Of a stretch of 64,000 nt of DNA, positions 33,573 to 42,533 are shown piece by piece; the stretch's first letter is position 1; the number at the start of each line of letters is the position of its first letter. A program made the position numbers and the translations under genes. Origin of the DNA: Meiothermus sp. (GTDB taxonomy: Bacteria > Deinococcota > Deinococci > Deinococcales > Thermaceae). Where the stretch lies: assembly GCA_026004095.1 (NCBI GenBank), contig BPIL01000001.1, forward strand, positions 62,001 through 126,000, written 5' to 3'. The notes under the pieces were generated by a model. It was not told the origin of the DNA and searched no databases. It saw nothing but the letters and a program-made list of their open reading frames with translations.

Positions 33573-34079
33573 ATGGAGAGGCTGCAGCGAACACCCCGCC
33601 TATTCGACCGCCTTGACCGCAGAGTTACGTGCTTTTTAGCTCGCAACAGCCTGGGTGTGCTGCGGGTGAGCCTGGGGTTGGTTTTCTTTTGGTTTGGCCT
33701 GCTGAAATTTTTCCCGGGGCTCAGCCCGGCTCAAGATCTTGCGGGGCGCACCATCGAGGTGCTCTCTTTCGGGTTGGTTCCATCTGCCTGGGGGCTTCTG
33801 ATACTGGCTGCGTGGGAAAGCCTGATCGGTCTTGGATTGATCTTTGCGCAACCGCACAGTTTTGTGATGCGGGCTACCCTGCTGCTTATGGCTTTGCAGA
33901 TGCTAGGCACACTCTTGCCGGTTTTCTTCTTTCCGGCGGAAGTGTTTACCCGTTTTCCCTACGCACCCACTTTAGAGGGGCAGTACATCATCAAAAACCT
34001 GGTGCTGGTGGCGGCCGGCATGGTGGTGGGTGCGACGGTGCGTGGGGGGTATTTGAAGCCAGAGCCTGCTGAGTCGTAG
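33573..34079 (+). CDS. DoxX/DUF417-like membrane protein
   Basis: This 168-residue protein has four hydrophobic segments and the signature LGVLRVSLGLVFFWFGLLKF, then ESLIGLGLIF, seen in DoxX-like and YkgB (DUF417) proteins. These four-helix proteins are associated with stress responses and quinone- or sulphur-linked redox. The C-terminus ends 6 bp before the convergent hrpB stop. Substrate unknown. Confidence 0.75.
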   Translation: MERLQRTPRLFDRLDRRVTCFLARNSLGVLRVSLGLVFFWFGLLKFFPGLSPAQDLAGRTIEVLSFGLVPSAWGLLILAAWESLIGLGLIFAQPHSFVMRATLLLMALQMLGTLLPVFFFPAEVFTRFPYAPTLEGQYIIKNLVLVAAGMVVGATVRGGYLKPEPAES

Positions 34080-34085
34080 GCGTTT

Positions 34086-36566
34086 TTACCGTGGCTTGGT
34101 TTTCCGGGTGGGCTCGGCATTCCAGGGGTCTTCGGGCCAGGGGTGCTTGCTGTAGCGCCCGCGCAGCTCCTTGCGCACCTCGGGGTAGGTGTTGTTCCAG
34201 AAGCTCTTGAGATCCTGGGTCACCTGGATGGGCCGCCCGGCGGGGGAGAGCAGGTGCAGCAGTACCTTTGTGCGGCCCTCGTTGACGGTGGGGGTATCGG
34301 CCAGTCCGAATAGCTCCTGTAGCTTGACGGCCAGCACCGGCGGGCTGCCGTCGGGGCTGTAGGTGAGCTTGATTTTGGAGCCGCTGGGCACCTCGAGCCT
34401 CGTGGGAGCCAGGGCCTCCAGGCGGGCTGGGAGCGGCCAGGGTAAAAGCCCGCCCAGCAGGCTTTGGAGCTCGAGCCGGCCGAAGTCCTCGCGGCGCGAG
34501 ACCCCGTCCAGCCAGGGGGCCAGCCAGTCCTCGAGGGTCTCCAGCAGGCGGGCATCGGAGACGTCGGGCCAGCCTTCCTGGGGCCGCCAACTGCGCAGGC
34601 TCAGCACGCGGGCCTGCCACTGGCGCAGCGCCTCCGTCCAGGGCAGAAGCCCCAAACCCTCGCTGCGAACAGCCCGGCACAGCACCTCGCGGCGCCTGGC
34701 GGGCTCGAGGCGGGCCAGGGGCTCTTTGGATAGCACCACCTCCCCAATCCGCAACTCCCGCTGGGCCAGCAGAACCCCGTTGCGGGCATCCCAGGCGATA
34801 TGCTCCACGGGACGGGCCAGGGGGGCCAGGTGCTCGGGATCAACTGGCGCGGCCAGAAAGATGCGCCCTTCCTCCTGGCCGGCATCCAGATGGGCCACCG
34901 CCAGCCAGGGGGTGCCGGCCAGGGGGTCGTCCTCGCCCAGCCGCACCCCGCGCCCCCCCGAGAGCCGGTAGCGCAGGCGGTCGCCTTCGCGCAGGTGGGC
35001 CAGGCGGTCGGGGTAGGCCTGGGCCACCAGCAGGCCCACCGTGTGCGGCTCGGGGGGGCGGTTGTCGGCCGTCACCCCCAGCCGGTTGCGCCACTCCTGG
35101 CTGAGGCGCTCCACCCGGGACAGCACGCCGGTCTCGGCGCCGTGCAAAGCCTGCCGGGTCTGGCGCCAGTGCCGCAGGGCTTCGATGCGCAGGCCCAGGT
35201 CGGCCCCGGTTTCACGGGGCAGGGGGTCGCGCTCCTCCAGCAGCGCCGCCAGGTCGGCGGCGAGGGCGCCTTGCCCCAAAGCCAGACCCTCCAGCAGCAA
35301 ATGGGCCAGCCGGGGGTGGGTGGGCCACTCGAGCAGGGCCTTGCCCCGCTCGGTCAGGGTCGGGCCCTCCAGCGCCCCCAGGGCCTCGAGCAGATCGCGG
35401 GCCTGCCGGAGGGCCCCGGCGGGGGGTGGTGTGACCCAGTCCAGGGCGGAGGGATCCTGCACCCCCCAGCGGGCCAGCTCGAGCACCAGCGAGGCCAGGT
35501 CGGCTTCCAGAATCTCCGGCCGGCGCTGGGGCAGGAGCTGTGCATCGGTGGCCGGGCTCCACAGGCGGTAGCAGACCCCCGGCCCCAGGCGCCCGGCCCG
35601 CCCGGCCCGCTGCTGGGCGGCGTCGCGGGTGACCCGCACGGTGACCAGGCGGGTGAGGCCGCTTCGGGCCTCGAAACGGGGAAGCCTCGAGTACCCCGAG
35701 TCCACCACCACCCGGATGCCCTCGATGGTCAGGCTGGTCTCGGCAATGGAGGTCGCCAGCACCACCTTGCGGCGCGCTGGGTCGGGCAGGATGGCGGCCT
35801 GCTGGGCGGCCAGCGGCAGGTCGCCGTAGAGCGGGGTGATTTTTATCTCGGGGTGCCGCTCCGTCAGCAGCCGCTCTACCCGGGCAATCTCGCCCACCCC
35901 CGGCAGAAAGACCAGCACATCGCCCGCGTGCTCGGCCAGGGCCCGCGAGACCGCACCGGCCACCACCCCCGGCAGGGGGCCCTCGGGGTCTTTGGGCAGG
36001 TAGCGGATCTCTACCGGGTACTGCCGCCCTTCCGCCGTCAGGACGGGGGCCTGCAAAAACGCACCCAGCCCCTCCGCGTCCAGGGTGGCCGACATCAGCA
36101 AGAGGCGCAGATCCGGGCGCAGGGCCTGCTGCACCTCGCGGCACAGCACCAGCCCCAGATCGGCCTGGAGGCTGCGCTCGTGGAACTCGTCGAAGAGGAT
36201 CAGCCCCACCCCCTCCAGGCTGGGATCCTGTTGCAGACGGCGGGTCAGGATACCCTCGGTGAGCACCTCGATGCGGGTGGCGGGCCCCACCCGGCGCTCG
36301 AAGCGCACCTGGTAGCCCACGGTCTGGCCCACCGGCTCCCCCAGCAGGTCGGCCATGCGGGCCGCCACGTTGCGGGCGGCCAGGCGGCGGGGTTGCAGCA
36401 TCCAGATCTTCTGGCTCTCGAGCCAGGGCTCCTTCAGCAGTTCCAGCGGCAGCACCGTGCTCTTGCCCGCACCGGGCGGGGCTTGCAGGACGACCGTGCG
36501 GTGCGTGTCCAGGGCCTTTTGTAGCGCAGGTAAAACAGAATAGATGGGCAGACGGGTATCGGACAT
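34086..36566 (-). CDS. hrpB: ATP-dependent helicase HrpB
   Basis: This 826-residue DEAH-type helicase shows Walker A APPGAGKSTVLPLELL, motif II ILFDEFHERS, motif III LLMSATLDA, motif VI QRAGRAGRLGPGVCYRLW, then the HA2-like winged-helix region and the HrpB-specific C-terminus (LKSFWNNTYPEVRKELRGRY). HrpB is an RNA helicase-like enzyme of unclear role, widespread in bacteria and not tied to an operon. Full length and intact. Confidence 0.94.
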   Translation of the reverse strand: MSDTRLPIYSVLPALQKALDTHRTVVLQAPPGAGKSTVLPLELLKEPWLESQKIWMLQPRRLAARNVAARMADLLGEPVGQTVGYQVRFERRVGPATRIEVLTEGILTRRLQQDPSLEGVGLILFDEFHERSLQADLGLVLCREVQQALRPDLRLLLMSATLDAEGLGAFLQAPVLTAEGRQYPVEIRYLPKDPEGPLPGVVAGAVSRALAEHAGDVLVFLPGVGEIARVERLLTERHPEIKITPLYGDLPLAAQQAAILPDPARRKVVLATSIAETSLTIEGIRVVVDSGYSRLPRFEARSGLTRLVTVRVTRDAAQQRAGRAGRLGPGVCYRLWSPATDAQLLPQRRPEILEADLASLVLELARWGVQDPSALDWVTPPPAGALRQARDLLEALGALEGPTLTERGKALLEWPTHPRLAHLLLEGLALGQGALAADLAALLEERDPLPRETGADLGLRIEALRHWRQTRQALHGAETGVLSRVERLSQEWRNRLGVTADNRPPEPHTVGLLVAQAYPDRLAHLREGDRLRYRLSGGRGVRLGEDDPLAGTPWLAVAHLDAGQEEGRIFLAAPVDPEHLAPLARPVEHIAWDARNGVLLAQRELRIGEVVLSKEPLARLEPARRREVLCRAVRSEGLGLLPWTEALRQWQARVLSLRSWRPQEGWPDVSDARLLETLEDWLAPWLDGVSRREDFGRLELQSLLGGLLPWPLPARLEALAPTRLEVPSGSKIKLTYSPDGSPPVLAVKLQELFGLADTPTVNEGRTKVLLHLLSPAGRPIQVTQDLKSFWNNTYPEVRKELRGRYSKHPWPEDPWNAEPTRKTKPR

Positions 36567-36632
36567 GGCCCCAACTTCCCCTGGTATTTTTGCACAGGCC
36601 CGGGCTGGCCGGGGTGCTAACCTGGGCGTAAT

Positions 36633-36854
36633 ATGTTCGGTTTTATTTGGTTCCTATTCACGGTATTTGCGGCTTTTGTGGCCGCTCAACTGGTACGAAA
36701 TCCCCGCTTCTGGCGTACCGAATCGCCGGCTCTGGGTGAGGTGGTATCGGTCTGGCTGATTCTGACCCTGGTGATGGCGGGCGCTCTGATGGGGCTGCGG
36801 GAGCTGTTGGTGCAGCTCTGGCCGCAGAGCCCCCTCTGGCTGAGTGCCCGGTAA
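36633..36854 (+). CDS. Small membrane protein with two helices
   Basis: This 73-residue protein has two hydrophobic segments (about 3-21 and 38-60) separated by a charged loop (RNPRFWRTESPALGE). No family recognised. The ATG follows TAACCT by 9 nt, suggesting a leaderless mRNA. A good terminator lies about 60 bp downstream, so it is probably a single-gene unit. Confidence 0.65.
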   Translation: MFGFIWFLFTVFAAFVAAQLVRNPRFWRTESPALGEVVSVWLILTLVMAGALMGLRELLVQLWPQSPLWLSAR

Positions 36855-36915
36855 CGTTCAACGCGCTATAAAGCGTGTGTGGTGTTTCTAGACTGAGAAG
36901 TCTAAGAAACGCTCG

Positions 36916-36948
36916 AGGCCATTTTGCTGTCGAATTTCGACATGGCCT
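36916..36948 (+). terminator. Nested-stem terminator
   Basis: AGGCCAT (36916-36922) pairs with ATGGCCT (36942-36948), enclosing a second stem GTCGAA/TTCGAC. TTGGTTTTTC follows. Confidence 0.75.
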
Positions 36949-36978
36949 TTGGTTTTTCTCCGCTATTTTTGTCTGAGT

Positions 36979-37182
36979 ATGAGCAGAATCGAAGAATACC
37001 TGCCCTGGGCCGAGATTTACATCCAGACCCGGCGGGTGGTGGCGGTGCGGGTGGATGCCGAGCGTGGTGAGTACGAAGCCCTGAGTGAGACCGGTTCGAG
37101 CTACTTCATCGAGCGGCTCGAGCAGGCCCAGGCCCTGCTACAGGTGTTGCAGGCGGCCGAGCGGCGCATCGAAAAGGTTTGA
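36979..37182 (+). CDS. Small conserved hypothetical protein
   Basis: This 67-residue protein (SRIEEYLPWAEIYIQTRRVV...) has a beta-strand-rich first half and a C-terminal amphipathic helix (IERLEQAQALLQVLQAAERR). It looks like a small soluble alpha/beta protein. Function unknown. It is followed after 59 bp by the transporter gene. Confidence 0.6.
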   Translation: MSRIEEYLPWAEIYIQTRRVVAVRVDAERGEYEALSETGSSYFIERLEQAQALLQVLQAAERRIEKV

Positions 37183-37241
37183 ACGGGCCTTCCCGCCCCC
37201 TTGCAGCTTGCCCCCAGCGCCCAGGCCTATGAGAAAATCGG

Positions 37242-38453
37242 ATGGGGGTTTGGGTGAACGCGCTGGAGTTGCTCGCCTATCTGGTGCTGGGCCTGACCTA
37301 CCTGGGCCTGGGCCTGGGCTACTGGCCCGGCTACCGCATGAACCGGGCGGCCATCGCCCTTACCGGGGCCGCTTTTCTGATTGTGCTGGGCGTGCTCAAC
37401 TTCGAGGAGGCCTGGCGGGCCCTCGAGCCCCACACCCTGGGGTTTTTGTTTGGGGTGATGGTGCTCAACACCCACCTGGCCTATGCGGGGTTTTTTCAGC
37501 TTACGCTGAATGGGCTGGTGCGCCTGGCCCGCTCGCCGCTGGGCCTTTTGGTCTGGCTCACGTTTGGTACCGGCCTGCTGTCGGCGCTGTTCCTCAACGA
37601 CACCATCGCCATCCTCTTTACCCCGCTGGTGCTGGCCCTCACCCGCACCCTGGGGCTGCCGCCCGTACCCTACCTGCTGGCCCTGGCCGGGGCCACCAAC
37701 CTGGGCAGCGTGGCCACCCTGACCGGCAACCCCCAGAACATCGTGGTGGGAAGCCTGTCCAGGATTACCTACCTGGACTTTGCCGCGGCCCTGACCCCGG
37801 TGGCCCTGGTGGGCCTGGCGGTGCAGGTGGGGCTTTTGTACGCGCTGTATCCGGCGGTGCGCTCGAGGGCCCCCCTGCCGCCTTTGCCGCCCCTGCGCTT
37901 CCGCTTCAACCGGGCGCTTTTGTTCAAAGGGGCCTGGATTACCCTGGCCCTGCTGGCCGCCTTTGTGCTGGGCTACCCGCTGGCCCAGGCCGCCCTGATT
38001 GCCGCAGGGCTGTTGCTGTGGAGCCGCCGCATCCGCTCGGAGCGCTTTTTTATGCGGGTGGACTGGGAGCTTTTGGTGATGTTCTCAGGGCTTTTCATGG
38101 TCACGGCGGCGGTCAAGAAGCTGGGCATCCTTGCCTTGCTGGAGCCCCTGGCCGCCACCGCCCCCGGCCTGGCGGGGGTGACGGTGCTGCTTTCCAACCT
38201 GATCTCCAACGTGCCGGCGGTGCTGCTGCTGTACCCCTTGATTCCGGCGGGGGATACCCAGGGCTGGCTGCTGCTGGCGGCGGCCTCCACCCTGGCGGGC
38301 AACCTGACCCTGTTGGGTTCGGTGGCCAACCTGATTGTGGCCGAGGCGGCCCGGCGCGAGGGCTACCACCTGAGCTTTGGGGAGCACCTGCGCTTTGGCC
38401 TGCCGCTCACGCTGGTAACGCTGCTGGTGGCCTATGCCTGGATTTACCGCTAA
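37242..38453 (+). CDS. ArsB/NhaD/SLC13-type ion transporter
   Basis: This 403-residue protein has about eleven to twelve membrane segments with two inverted repeat signatures: LFLNDTIAILFTPLVLALTR followed by ATNLGSVATLTGNPQNIVVG, and LLSNLISNVPAVLLLYPLIP followed by LTLLGSVANLIVAEAAR. This is the ion-transporter superfamily of ArsB, NhaD and DASS (SLC13) carriers. The substrate (anion, arsenite or Na+/H+) cannot be decided. It overlaps trmK by 20 bp. Confidence 0.85.
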   Translation: MGVWVNALELLAYLVLGLTYLGLGLGYWPGYRMNRAAIALTGAAFLIVLGVLNFEEAWRALEPHTLGFLFGVMVLNTHLAYAGFFQLTLNGLVRLARSPLGLLVWLTFGTGLLSALFLNDTIAILFTPLVLALTRTLGLPPVPYLLALAGATNLGSVATLTGNPQNIVVGSLSRITYLDFAAALTPVALVGLAVQVGLLYALYPAVRSRAPLPPLPPLRFRFNRALLFKGAWITLALLAAFVLGYPLAQAALIAAGLLLWSRRIRSERFFMRVDWELLVMFSGLFMVTAAVKKLGILALLEPLAATAPGLAGVTVLLSNLISNVPAVLLLYPLIPAGDTQGWLLLAAASTLAGNLTLLGSVANLIVAEAARREGYHLSFGEHLRFGLPLTLVTLLVAYAWIYR

Positions 38454-39099
38454 ACTCGAGGCCCGCCTGGAAGCTGTCGCCCAGGAAATAAGCGCCCCCA
38501 CCCACGTCGATATCGGGGCCGACCACGCCCTGCTGCCGCGCTACCTGCTCCTGAGCGGGCGGGTGCAGCGGGTGATAGTGGTGGAGAAGCACAGGGGGCC
38601 CTGGGAGAACTCGAGGCGGGCGCTGGAGGGCCTCTGCGCGGAGGTACGGCTGGGCGATGGGCTGGGGCCTCTGGAACCGGGCGAGGCCGACTCGCTGAGC
38701 CTGTGCGGGATGGGGGCCCGGCTGATGGTCAAAATCCTCTCGGCCCACCCCGAGCGGCTACCGCCCCGCCTGGTGCTCCAGCCCAACGACAGCGCCCTGC
38801 CCCTGCGCCGCTGGGCGCTGGAGGCCGGCTACGCCCTGGTCAAGGAGCAGATGGTGCAGGGCTTCTGGCGCTACAGCATCCTGACCCTGGTGCGGGGGCC
38901 CTGTACGGCCTATAGTGGGCTGCCGCTCGAGGCCGCCCTGCGCTATGGGCCGCTGCTGCTCAAGGCCCGGCATCCTTTGCTATGGGCCGAACTCCAGGAA
39001 AAGCAACAGCACCTGGCCGGGCTGCCCCCGGTAAAGCAGGTGCAGCAGGAACGGGTCTACCTCGAGCAAGCCCTGGTGCTTTGGGAGCAGCGCCCTTAG
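38434..39099 (+). CDS. trmK: tRNA (adenine-N1)-methyltransferase TrmK-like
   Basis: This 221-residue class I SAM methyltransferase is of the TrmK/YqfN family, which makes m1A22 in tRNA. Visible: [17 protein letters not shown] (SAM motif I), [20 protein letters not shown] and [20 protein letters not shown], all family-specific. The C-terminal helical part is present. It begins inside the end of the transporter gene and is probably co-transcribed. Confidence 0.85.
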   Translation: MPGFTAKLEARLEAVAQEISAPTHVDIGADHALLPRYLLLSGRVQRVIVVEKHRGPWENSRRALEGLCAEVRLGDGLGPLEPGEADSLSLCGMGARLMVKILSAHPERLPPRLVLQPNDSALPLRRWALEAGYALVKEQMVQGFWRYSILTLVRGPCTAYSGLPLEAALRYGPLLLKARHPLLWAELQEKQQHLAGLPPVKQVQQERVYLEQALVLWEQRP

Positions 39100-39578
39100 T
39101 GCGGGAGGTGGCGCTGCACCAGGCCATACACATAGGTGCCCAGCAGCGCCCCCAGCAGAATTACCAGCGCCCCGGCATAGCCGCTGCCCAACAGCGCGTA
39201 GATGGGGCCGGGGCAGGCCCCCACCAGCCCCCAGCCCAGCCCAAACACCACCCCACCCAGCAGGTAGCGGTAGCGCCCCGGATCGGCGGGCCGCACGCGC
39301 AGGGGCTCGCCGTCCGGGGCTTTAACCCCCAGCTTCCGCAGGAGCCAGAGCGAGAGGGCCGCGGTAGCCACCGCGCTGCCGATCACCCCGTACATGTGAA
39401 ACGACTCGAAGCGGAACATCTCGTAGATGCGGTACCACGAGGCAATCTCGCTCCGGATCGCCACAACGCCAAAAAAAGCCCCGGCCAGCAGGTAGGGCAG
39501 ATACGCCAGCAGGCCCACCGCGCCGGGGGTGCGGGCTTTGGTTTGCAGCTCGAACTCGTCACGAATCGGGAGTGCCAT
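39096..39578 (-). CDS. YeeE/YedE (DUF395) sulphur-transport half-protein B
   Basis: This 160-residue membrane protein has about four hydrophobic segments and the conserved [20 protein letters not shown] block, which holds the Cys used to relay thiosulfate in YeeE/TsuA channels. It is encoded 3 bp after half A, so the two probably form one functional YeeE-like importer. Its end overlaps the convergent trmK stop. Confidence 0.85.
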   Translation of the reverse strand: MALPIRDEFELQTKARTPGAVGLLAYLPYLLAGAFFGVVAIRSEIASWYRIYEMFRFESFHMYGVIGSAVATAALSLWLLRKLGVKAPDGEPLRVRPADPGRYRYLLGGVVFGLGWGLVGACPGPIYALLGSGYAGALVILLGALLGTYVYGLVQRHLPH

Positions 39579-39581
39579 GCT

Positions 39582-40145
39582 TCACCTCAGGAGGCCCAGG
39601 GCCCAGGGCAGGATGAAGTGGGCCGCAACCAGGCCACCGGCAAAAAAGCCCAGGGTTGCCAGCAGCGAGGGCAGTTGCAGCGCGGCCAGGCCCGTAATGG
39701 AGTGGCCCGAGGTGCACCCCGCCGCCCAGCGGGCCCCAAAGCCAATCAAAAAGCCGCCCAGGAGCAAAAACAGAAATCCCGCCGGGCTCAACACCGCCTG
39801 CCAGGAGAACAATTCTTTGGGCAGAAAACCCGAATCCGCCGAGACCCCCATCTGCTGGAGCGCCCCCGCGGTCTGGGGATTAAGCTGCACCGGGTTGGGG
39901 TTGGTCAGGAGCACCCCTGCCACAAACCCCCCCAGCACGATGCCCAGCACGAAGGCCAGGTTCCAGCTTTCGGCCCGCCAGTCGTACCGGAAGAAGGGCA
40001 GCCGGCTGCCCAGCGCCGCGCACACGTGCCGCAGCGAGGAGGAAATGCCAAAGCGCCGGTTTCCGATGAGGAGCAGCAGGGGCACGGTCAGGCCAATTAG
40101 GGGGCCGGCCACGTACCAGGGCCAGGGTTGTGTGAGCCAGTCCAT
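39582..40145 (-). CDS. YeeE/YedE (DUF395) sulphur-transport half-protein A
   Basis: This 187-residue membrane protein has about five hydrophobic segments and the other conserved YeeE element, GARWAAGCTSGHSITG, with its essential Cys. It also has RRFGISSSLRHVCAA, another family block. YeeE proteins take up thiosulfate (shown for Spirochaeta thermophila TsuA). The ATG lies 5 bp after a GATAAAA palindrome likely to control the pair. Confidence 0.87.
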   Translation of the reverse strand: MDWLTQPWPWYVAGPLIGLTVPLLLLIGNRRFGISSSLRHVCAALGSRLPFFRYDWRAESWNLAFVLGIVLGGFVAGVLLTNPNPVQLNPQTAGALQQMGVSADSGFLPKELFSWQAVLSPAGFLFLLLGGFLIGFGARWAAGCTSGHSITGLAALQLPSLLATLGFFAGGLVAAHFILPWALGLLR

Positions 40146-40148
40146 AGG

Positions 40149-40177
40149 TTTTTATCATGGGATAAAAGCTGATAAAG
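40149..40177 (-). promoter_or_regulatory. GATAAAA palindrome plus third half-site before the YeeE/YedE pair
   Basis: TTTTATC (40150-40156) and GATAAAA (40161-40167) form a 7-bp inverted repeat with a 4-bp centre. GATAAAG (40171-40177) repeats the half-site. The array sits within 5-32 bp of the start codon, an obvious repressor site, perhaps for a sulphur-responsive ArsR- or Rrf2-type factor. Confidence 0.6.
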
Positions 40178-40240
40178 ATTGTAAACTAACCCGCAAAGAA
40201 GAAAGCCTCGAGCCCTTTGGCGGCTCGAGGCGCCGAAAAA

Positions 40241-41494
40241 CTAGATTCGGCAGTTGGAGAGCACCACCTGCCCCCGCACGATCAGGCGGCCCACCTGCCC
40301 AATCTCCCAGGTGTAGACGTTGTTGGAATAGACCAGCTCCGCGCCGCTGCGCACCAGGGGCAGGGTCTGGAAGGCCCCGTCGTAGAACAGGCGCACCTGG
40401 TTGCTGCTGATGTAGTTGACCACCAGCGTACCGCCCTGGCAGGTGTAGGTGAAGGAGCCCGAGGGTGGGCGCACCGGCTGCACCGGCTGGACGGGCGGAG
40501 GGGGCGGCGCAATGCTGATCAAGTTGACGGTCAGGCGCGTGGTGCGGCCCGCCTGAATGGTAACCAGTGTGCGGAAGGGGCTGAACCCGCCGCGCCGCAG
40601 CTCCACCGTGTAGCTACCGGGGTTGAGGGTGAGGTTGAGGGGGGTGTTGCCCACCACCCGGCCGTTCACCAGCACCTGGGCCCCCCTGGGGTTGCTGTCC
40701 ACCGCCAGTACGCCGGTGGGCGGTGGGGTGGCTACCAGCGTCAGGTTGAGCCGGGTGACCTGGCCAGCCTGGATGGTAAAGGCCGTGCGTAAGGGGTTGT
40801 AGCCGCTGCGACGGAGCTCGAGGTTGTAGGTACCCGGCAGCAGCTCGAGGTTGAGGGGGGTGTTGCCCACCAGGCGCCCGTTGATGAGCGCCTGAGCCCC
40901 GCTGGGGCTGCTGTTCAGCGACAGGGTGCCGGTGCTGGGTGGGGGCGGGGGCAGTTGCCCGGCGATGTAATAGGCCTCATCGGTCACCCAGTCGTTGGCG
41001 GGGATGGGCGTAACCACAATCGAGAGGGCCCGGGCTAGGTTGCCCTCGCCCTGGATGCGGGCCCGCCCGGTCTGGATGTCCACAATCTCCGAAACATCCA
41101 GCGGGCGGCGGCTGGCCACCGCCAGCACCCTGTCCTGCCCCGCCGGGCCTTCCACCGTAAAGGTGTAGGGGGCCCCAAGGCCGGGGAAGGTGCGCACCTC
41201 GCCAGCCTGCAAGAAGTTCTCCTGCTCGAAGGCGTTGGGCAGAATCCCGCTAATCTCGCCGGTGGCCCGCACACTAAAGAGGTATACATAGGCCGGCTGG
41301 GTCACCTGCACCGAGATCTGGATGTTTTCGCCAAACTGATAAACCGGGTTGCCGGTTTTGTTGGGGTCTTTGTCTACCCAGACCCGCACCTGTAGGTCGG
41401 GGGGCGGGGCAGGGTTCACAATGATGCTCTTGGGTGTAAGGGCCTGGCCCAGCGCCAGCCCCAATAAAGCTAGAATTCCAAGCAAGTATCGCAT
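40241..41494 (-). CDS. Secreted DUF4384 - PEGA - PEGA - MliC-like protein
   Basis: This 417-residue protein has a signal peptide (RYLLGILALLGLALGQA), a DUF4384-like domain (about 25-165: VYLFSVRATGEISGILPN), two PEGA repeats (about 188-255 and 260-328: SPSGAQALINGRLVGNTPLN and NPRGAQVLVNGRVVGNTPLN), a PPPPPVQPVQPV linker and a C-terminal domain with FTYTCQGGTLVVNYISSNQV and VLSNCRI. The last resembles MliC/PliC lysozyme inhibitors, with two Cys for a disulphide. It is probably cell-surface. It is last in a three-gene operon of secreted proteins. Confidence 0.78.
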   Translation of the reverse strand: MRYLLGILALLGLALGQALTPKSIIVNPAPPPDLQVRVWVDKDPNKTGNPVYQFGENIQISVQVTQPAYVYLFSVRATGEISGILPNAFEQENFLQAGEVRTFPGLGAPYTFTVEGPAGQDRVLAVASRRPLDVSEIVDIQTGRARIQGEGNLARALSIVVTPIPANDWVTDEAYYIAGQLPPPPPSTGTLSLNSSPSGAQALINGRLVGNTPLNLELLPGTYNLELRRSGYNPLRTAFTIQAGQVTRLNLTLVATPPPTGVLAVDSNPRGAQVLVNGRVVGNTPLNLTLNPGSYTVELRRGGFSPFRTLVTIQAGRTTRLTVNLISIAPPPPPVQPVQPVRPPSGSFTYTCQGGTLVVNYISSNQVRLFYDGAFQTLPLVRSGAELVYSNNVYTWEIGQVGRLIVRGQVVLSNCRI

Positions 41495-41504
41495 ATTTGA
41501 CCCC

Positions 41505-41888
41505 CTACAGGGCGCAGTTGCTCAGCACCACCTGGCCCCGCACCGTAAGGGTGCCACGGCTGCCCGTCCACTCCCAGGTGTAGGCCCCACCGGCCCCGCC
41601 GCTAAACAGCAGGGTCGGGCTGCGCCGCACCAGGCTCAGGCTCTGGAAAGCGCCGTCGTAGAAAAGCCGCAGGTTGTTGCTGTCGAGGTAGTTCACCACC
41701 AGCGTGCCCCCACTGCAACGGTAGGTAAAGCTGCCGGGGCCGGGCGTCACGATGCTGGGCTGTACCGGGGTGACCGGCGTAACAGGCTGCACCGGCTGGA
41801 CGGGTCGCCGGGGCTCGTCCTCTTCTACCAGAAGGATGCAAGAAGAAAGGGCAAAAGCTAGCAAAAGAAGCAGAAGCGGGCGAAGCAT
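41505..41888 (-). CDS. Lipoprotein with MliC-like domain
   Basis: This 127-residue lipoprotein has lipobox FALSSC, a Pro/Val repeat linker (PVQPVQPVTPVTPVQP) and a domain (FTYRCSGGTLVVNYLDSNNL ... VVLSNCAL) closely matching the C-terminus of the downstream PEGA protein. The fold resembles periplasmic inhibitors of c-type lysozyme. ATG at 41888 follows an AAGGA Shine-Dalgarno. The shared domain suggests domain duplication between neighbours. Confidence 0.78.
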   Translation of the reverse strand: MLRPLLLLLLAFALSSCILLVEEDEPRRPVQPVQPVTPVTPVQPSIVTPGPGSFTYRCSGGTLVVNYLDSNNLRLFYDGAFQSLSLVRRSPTLLFSGGAGGAYTWEWTGSRGTLTVRGQVVLSNCAL

Positions 41889-41903
41889 GGTCAAAATTCC
41901 TTT

Positions 41904-42404
41904 CTAGGGGCAGTTGGAGTAGACCTCGTAAGTGTAGGTTCCAGAGAATCTGTTATTACTGCTTGTGGTCACAATCACAGTAACTGTGGTTGCACCAACA
42001 CTGGATGGGGTTGGTTCAGGGATCGGGGTAACTGCTATAGATTGTTGACTTACGTCTGAAGGAAGATTTTGTGGTGTAGCGCCTTCACCGAAAGTCAAGT
42101 TGCTGGTGATAACCAGATAGCTCCCATCAGCAACAAGCTGGGAGGTTGGGCGATCGAAGGTTCGAATGCCTCCCGTTGCAGTGCCGTAGTAAATCTCTTT
42201 TATTTCCCGAATGGACGCTACACTAGGCGCCCGGAATTTATAGCGCATTTGGGTGGTTCTGTTAGTACAGAAAACGTAAGCTCCATCCGAAGTGCGCTGC
42301 CAGTTGCTGTCGAAGCGAAAATCAGAGGGAGATGGGCTTACACTAACAACGCAGCTCGAGAGCACCAGCGGCAGCAAAAGCAGAAGCCAGGGTGTTTTCC
42401 TCAT
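41904..42404 (-). CDS. Putative lipoprotein of unknown function
   Basis: This 166-residue protein has a lipobox (LPLVLSSC) and a beta-rich, Ser/Thr-rich mature part. It starts the three-gene secreted operon, and its ATG follows TAGGCT by 6 nt. The gene is visibly more AT-rich than its neighbours, hinting at a recent acquisition. No domain recognised, though two Cys (VFCTNRT and the C-terminal NCP) may pair. Confidence 0.68.
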   Translation of the reverse strand: MRKTPWLLLLLPLVLSSCVVSVSPSPSDFRFDSNWQRTSDGAYVFCTNRTTQMRYKFRAPSVASIREIKEIYYGTATGGIRTFDRPTSQLVADGSYLVITSNLTFGEGATPQNLPSDVSQQSIAVTPIPEPTPSSVGATTVTVIVTTSSNNRFSGTYTYEVYSNCP

Positions 42405-42533
42405 GCCTCGAGCCTAGCACAAGCCCCCCCCTGTGCCTAGTTATGGACGGGTTATCTTAAGCGAAGTTAATCTAAACTTCCCGCAGGACGGTTTGATTGC
42501 AAAATTTACACATTCGCTGGCTAAACTAAAGGG

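Noticed and set aside
34800..36524. 574-codon open frame on the plus strand opposite hrpB
   Set aside because: Composition is Gly/Pro/Gln-rich with no domain; it is the antisense shadow of a G+C-rich helicase gene whose motifs are complete.
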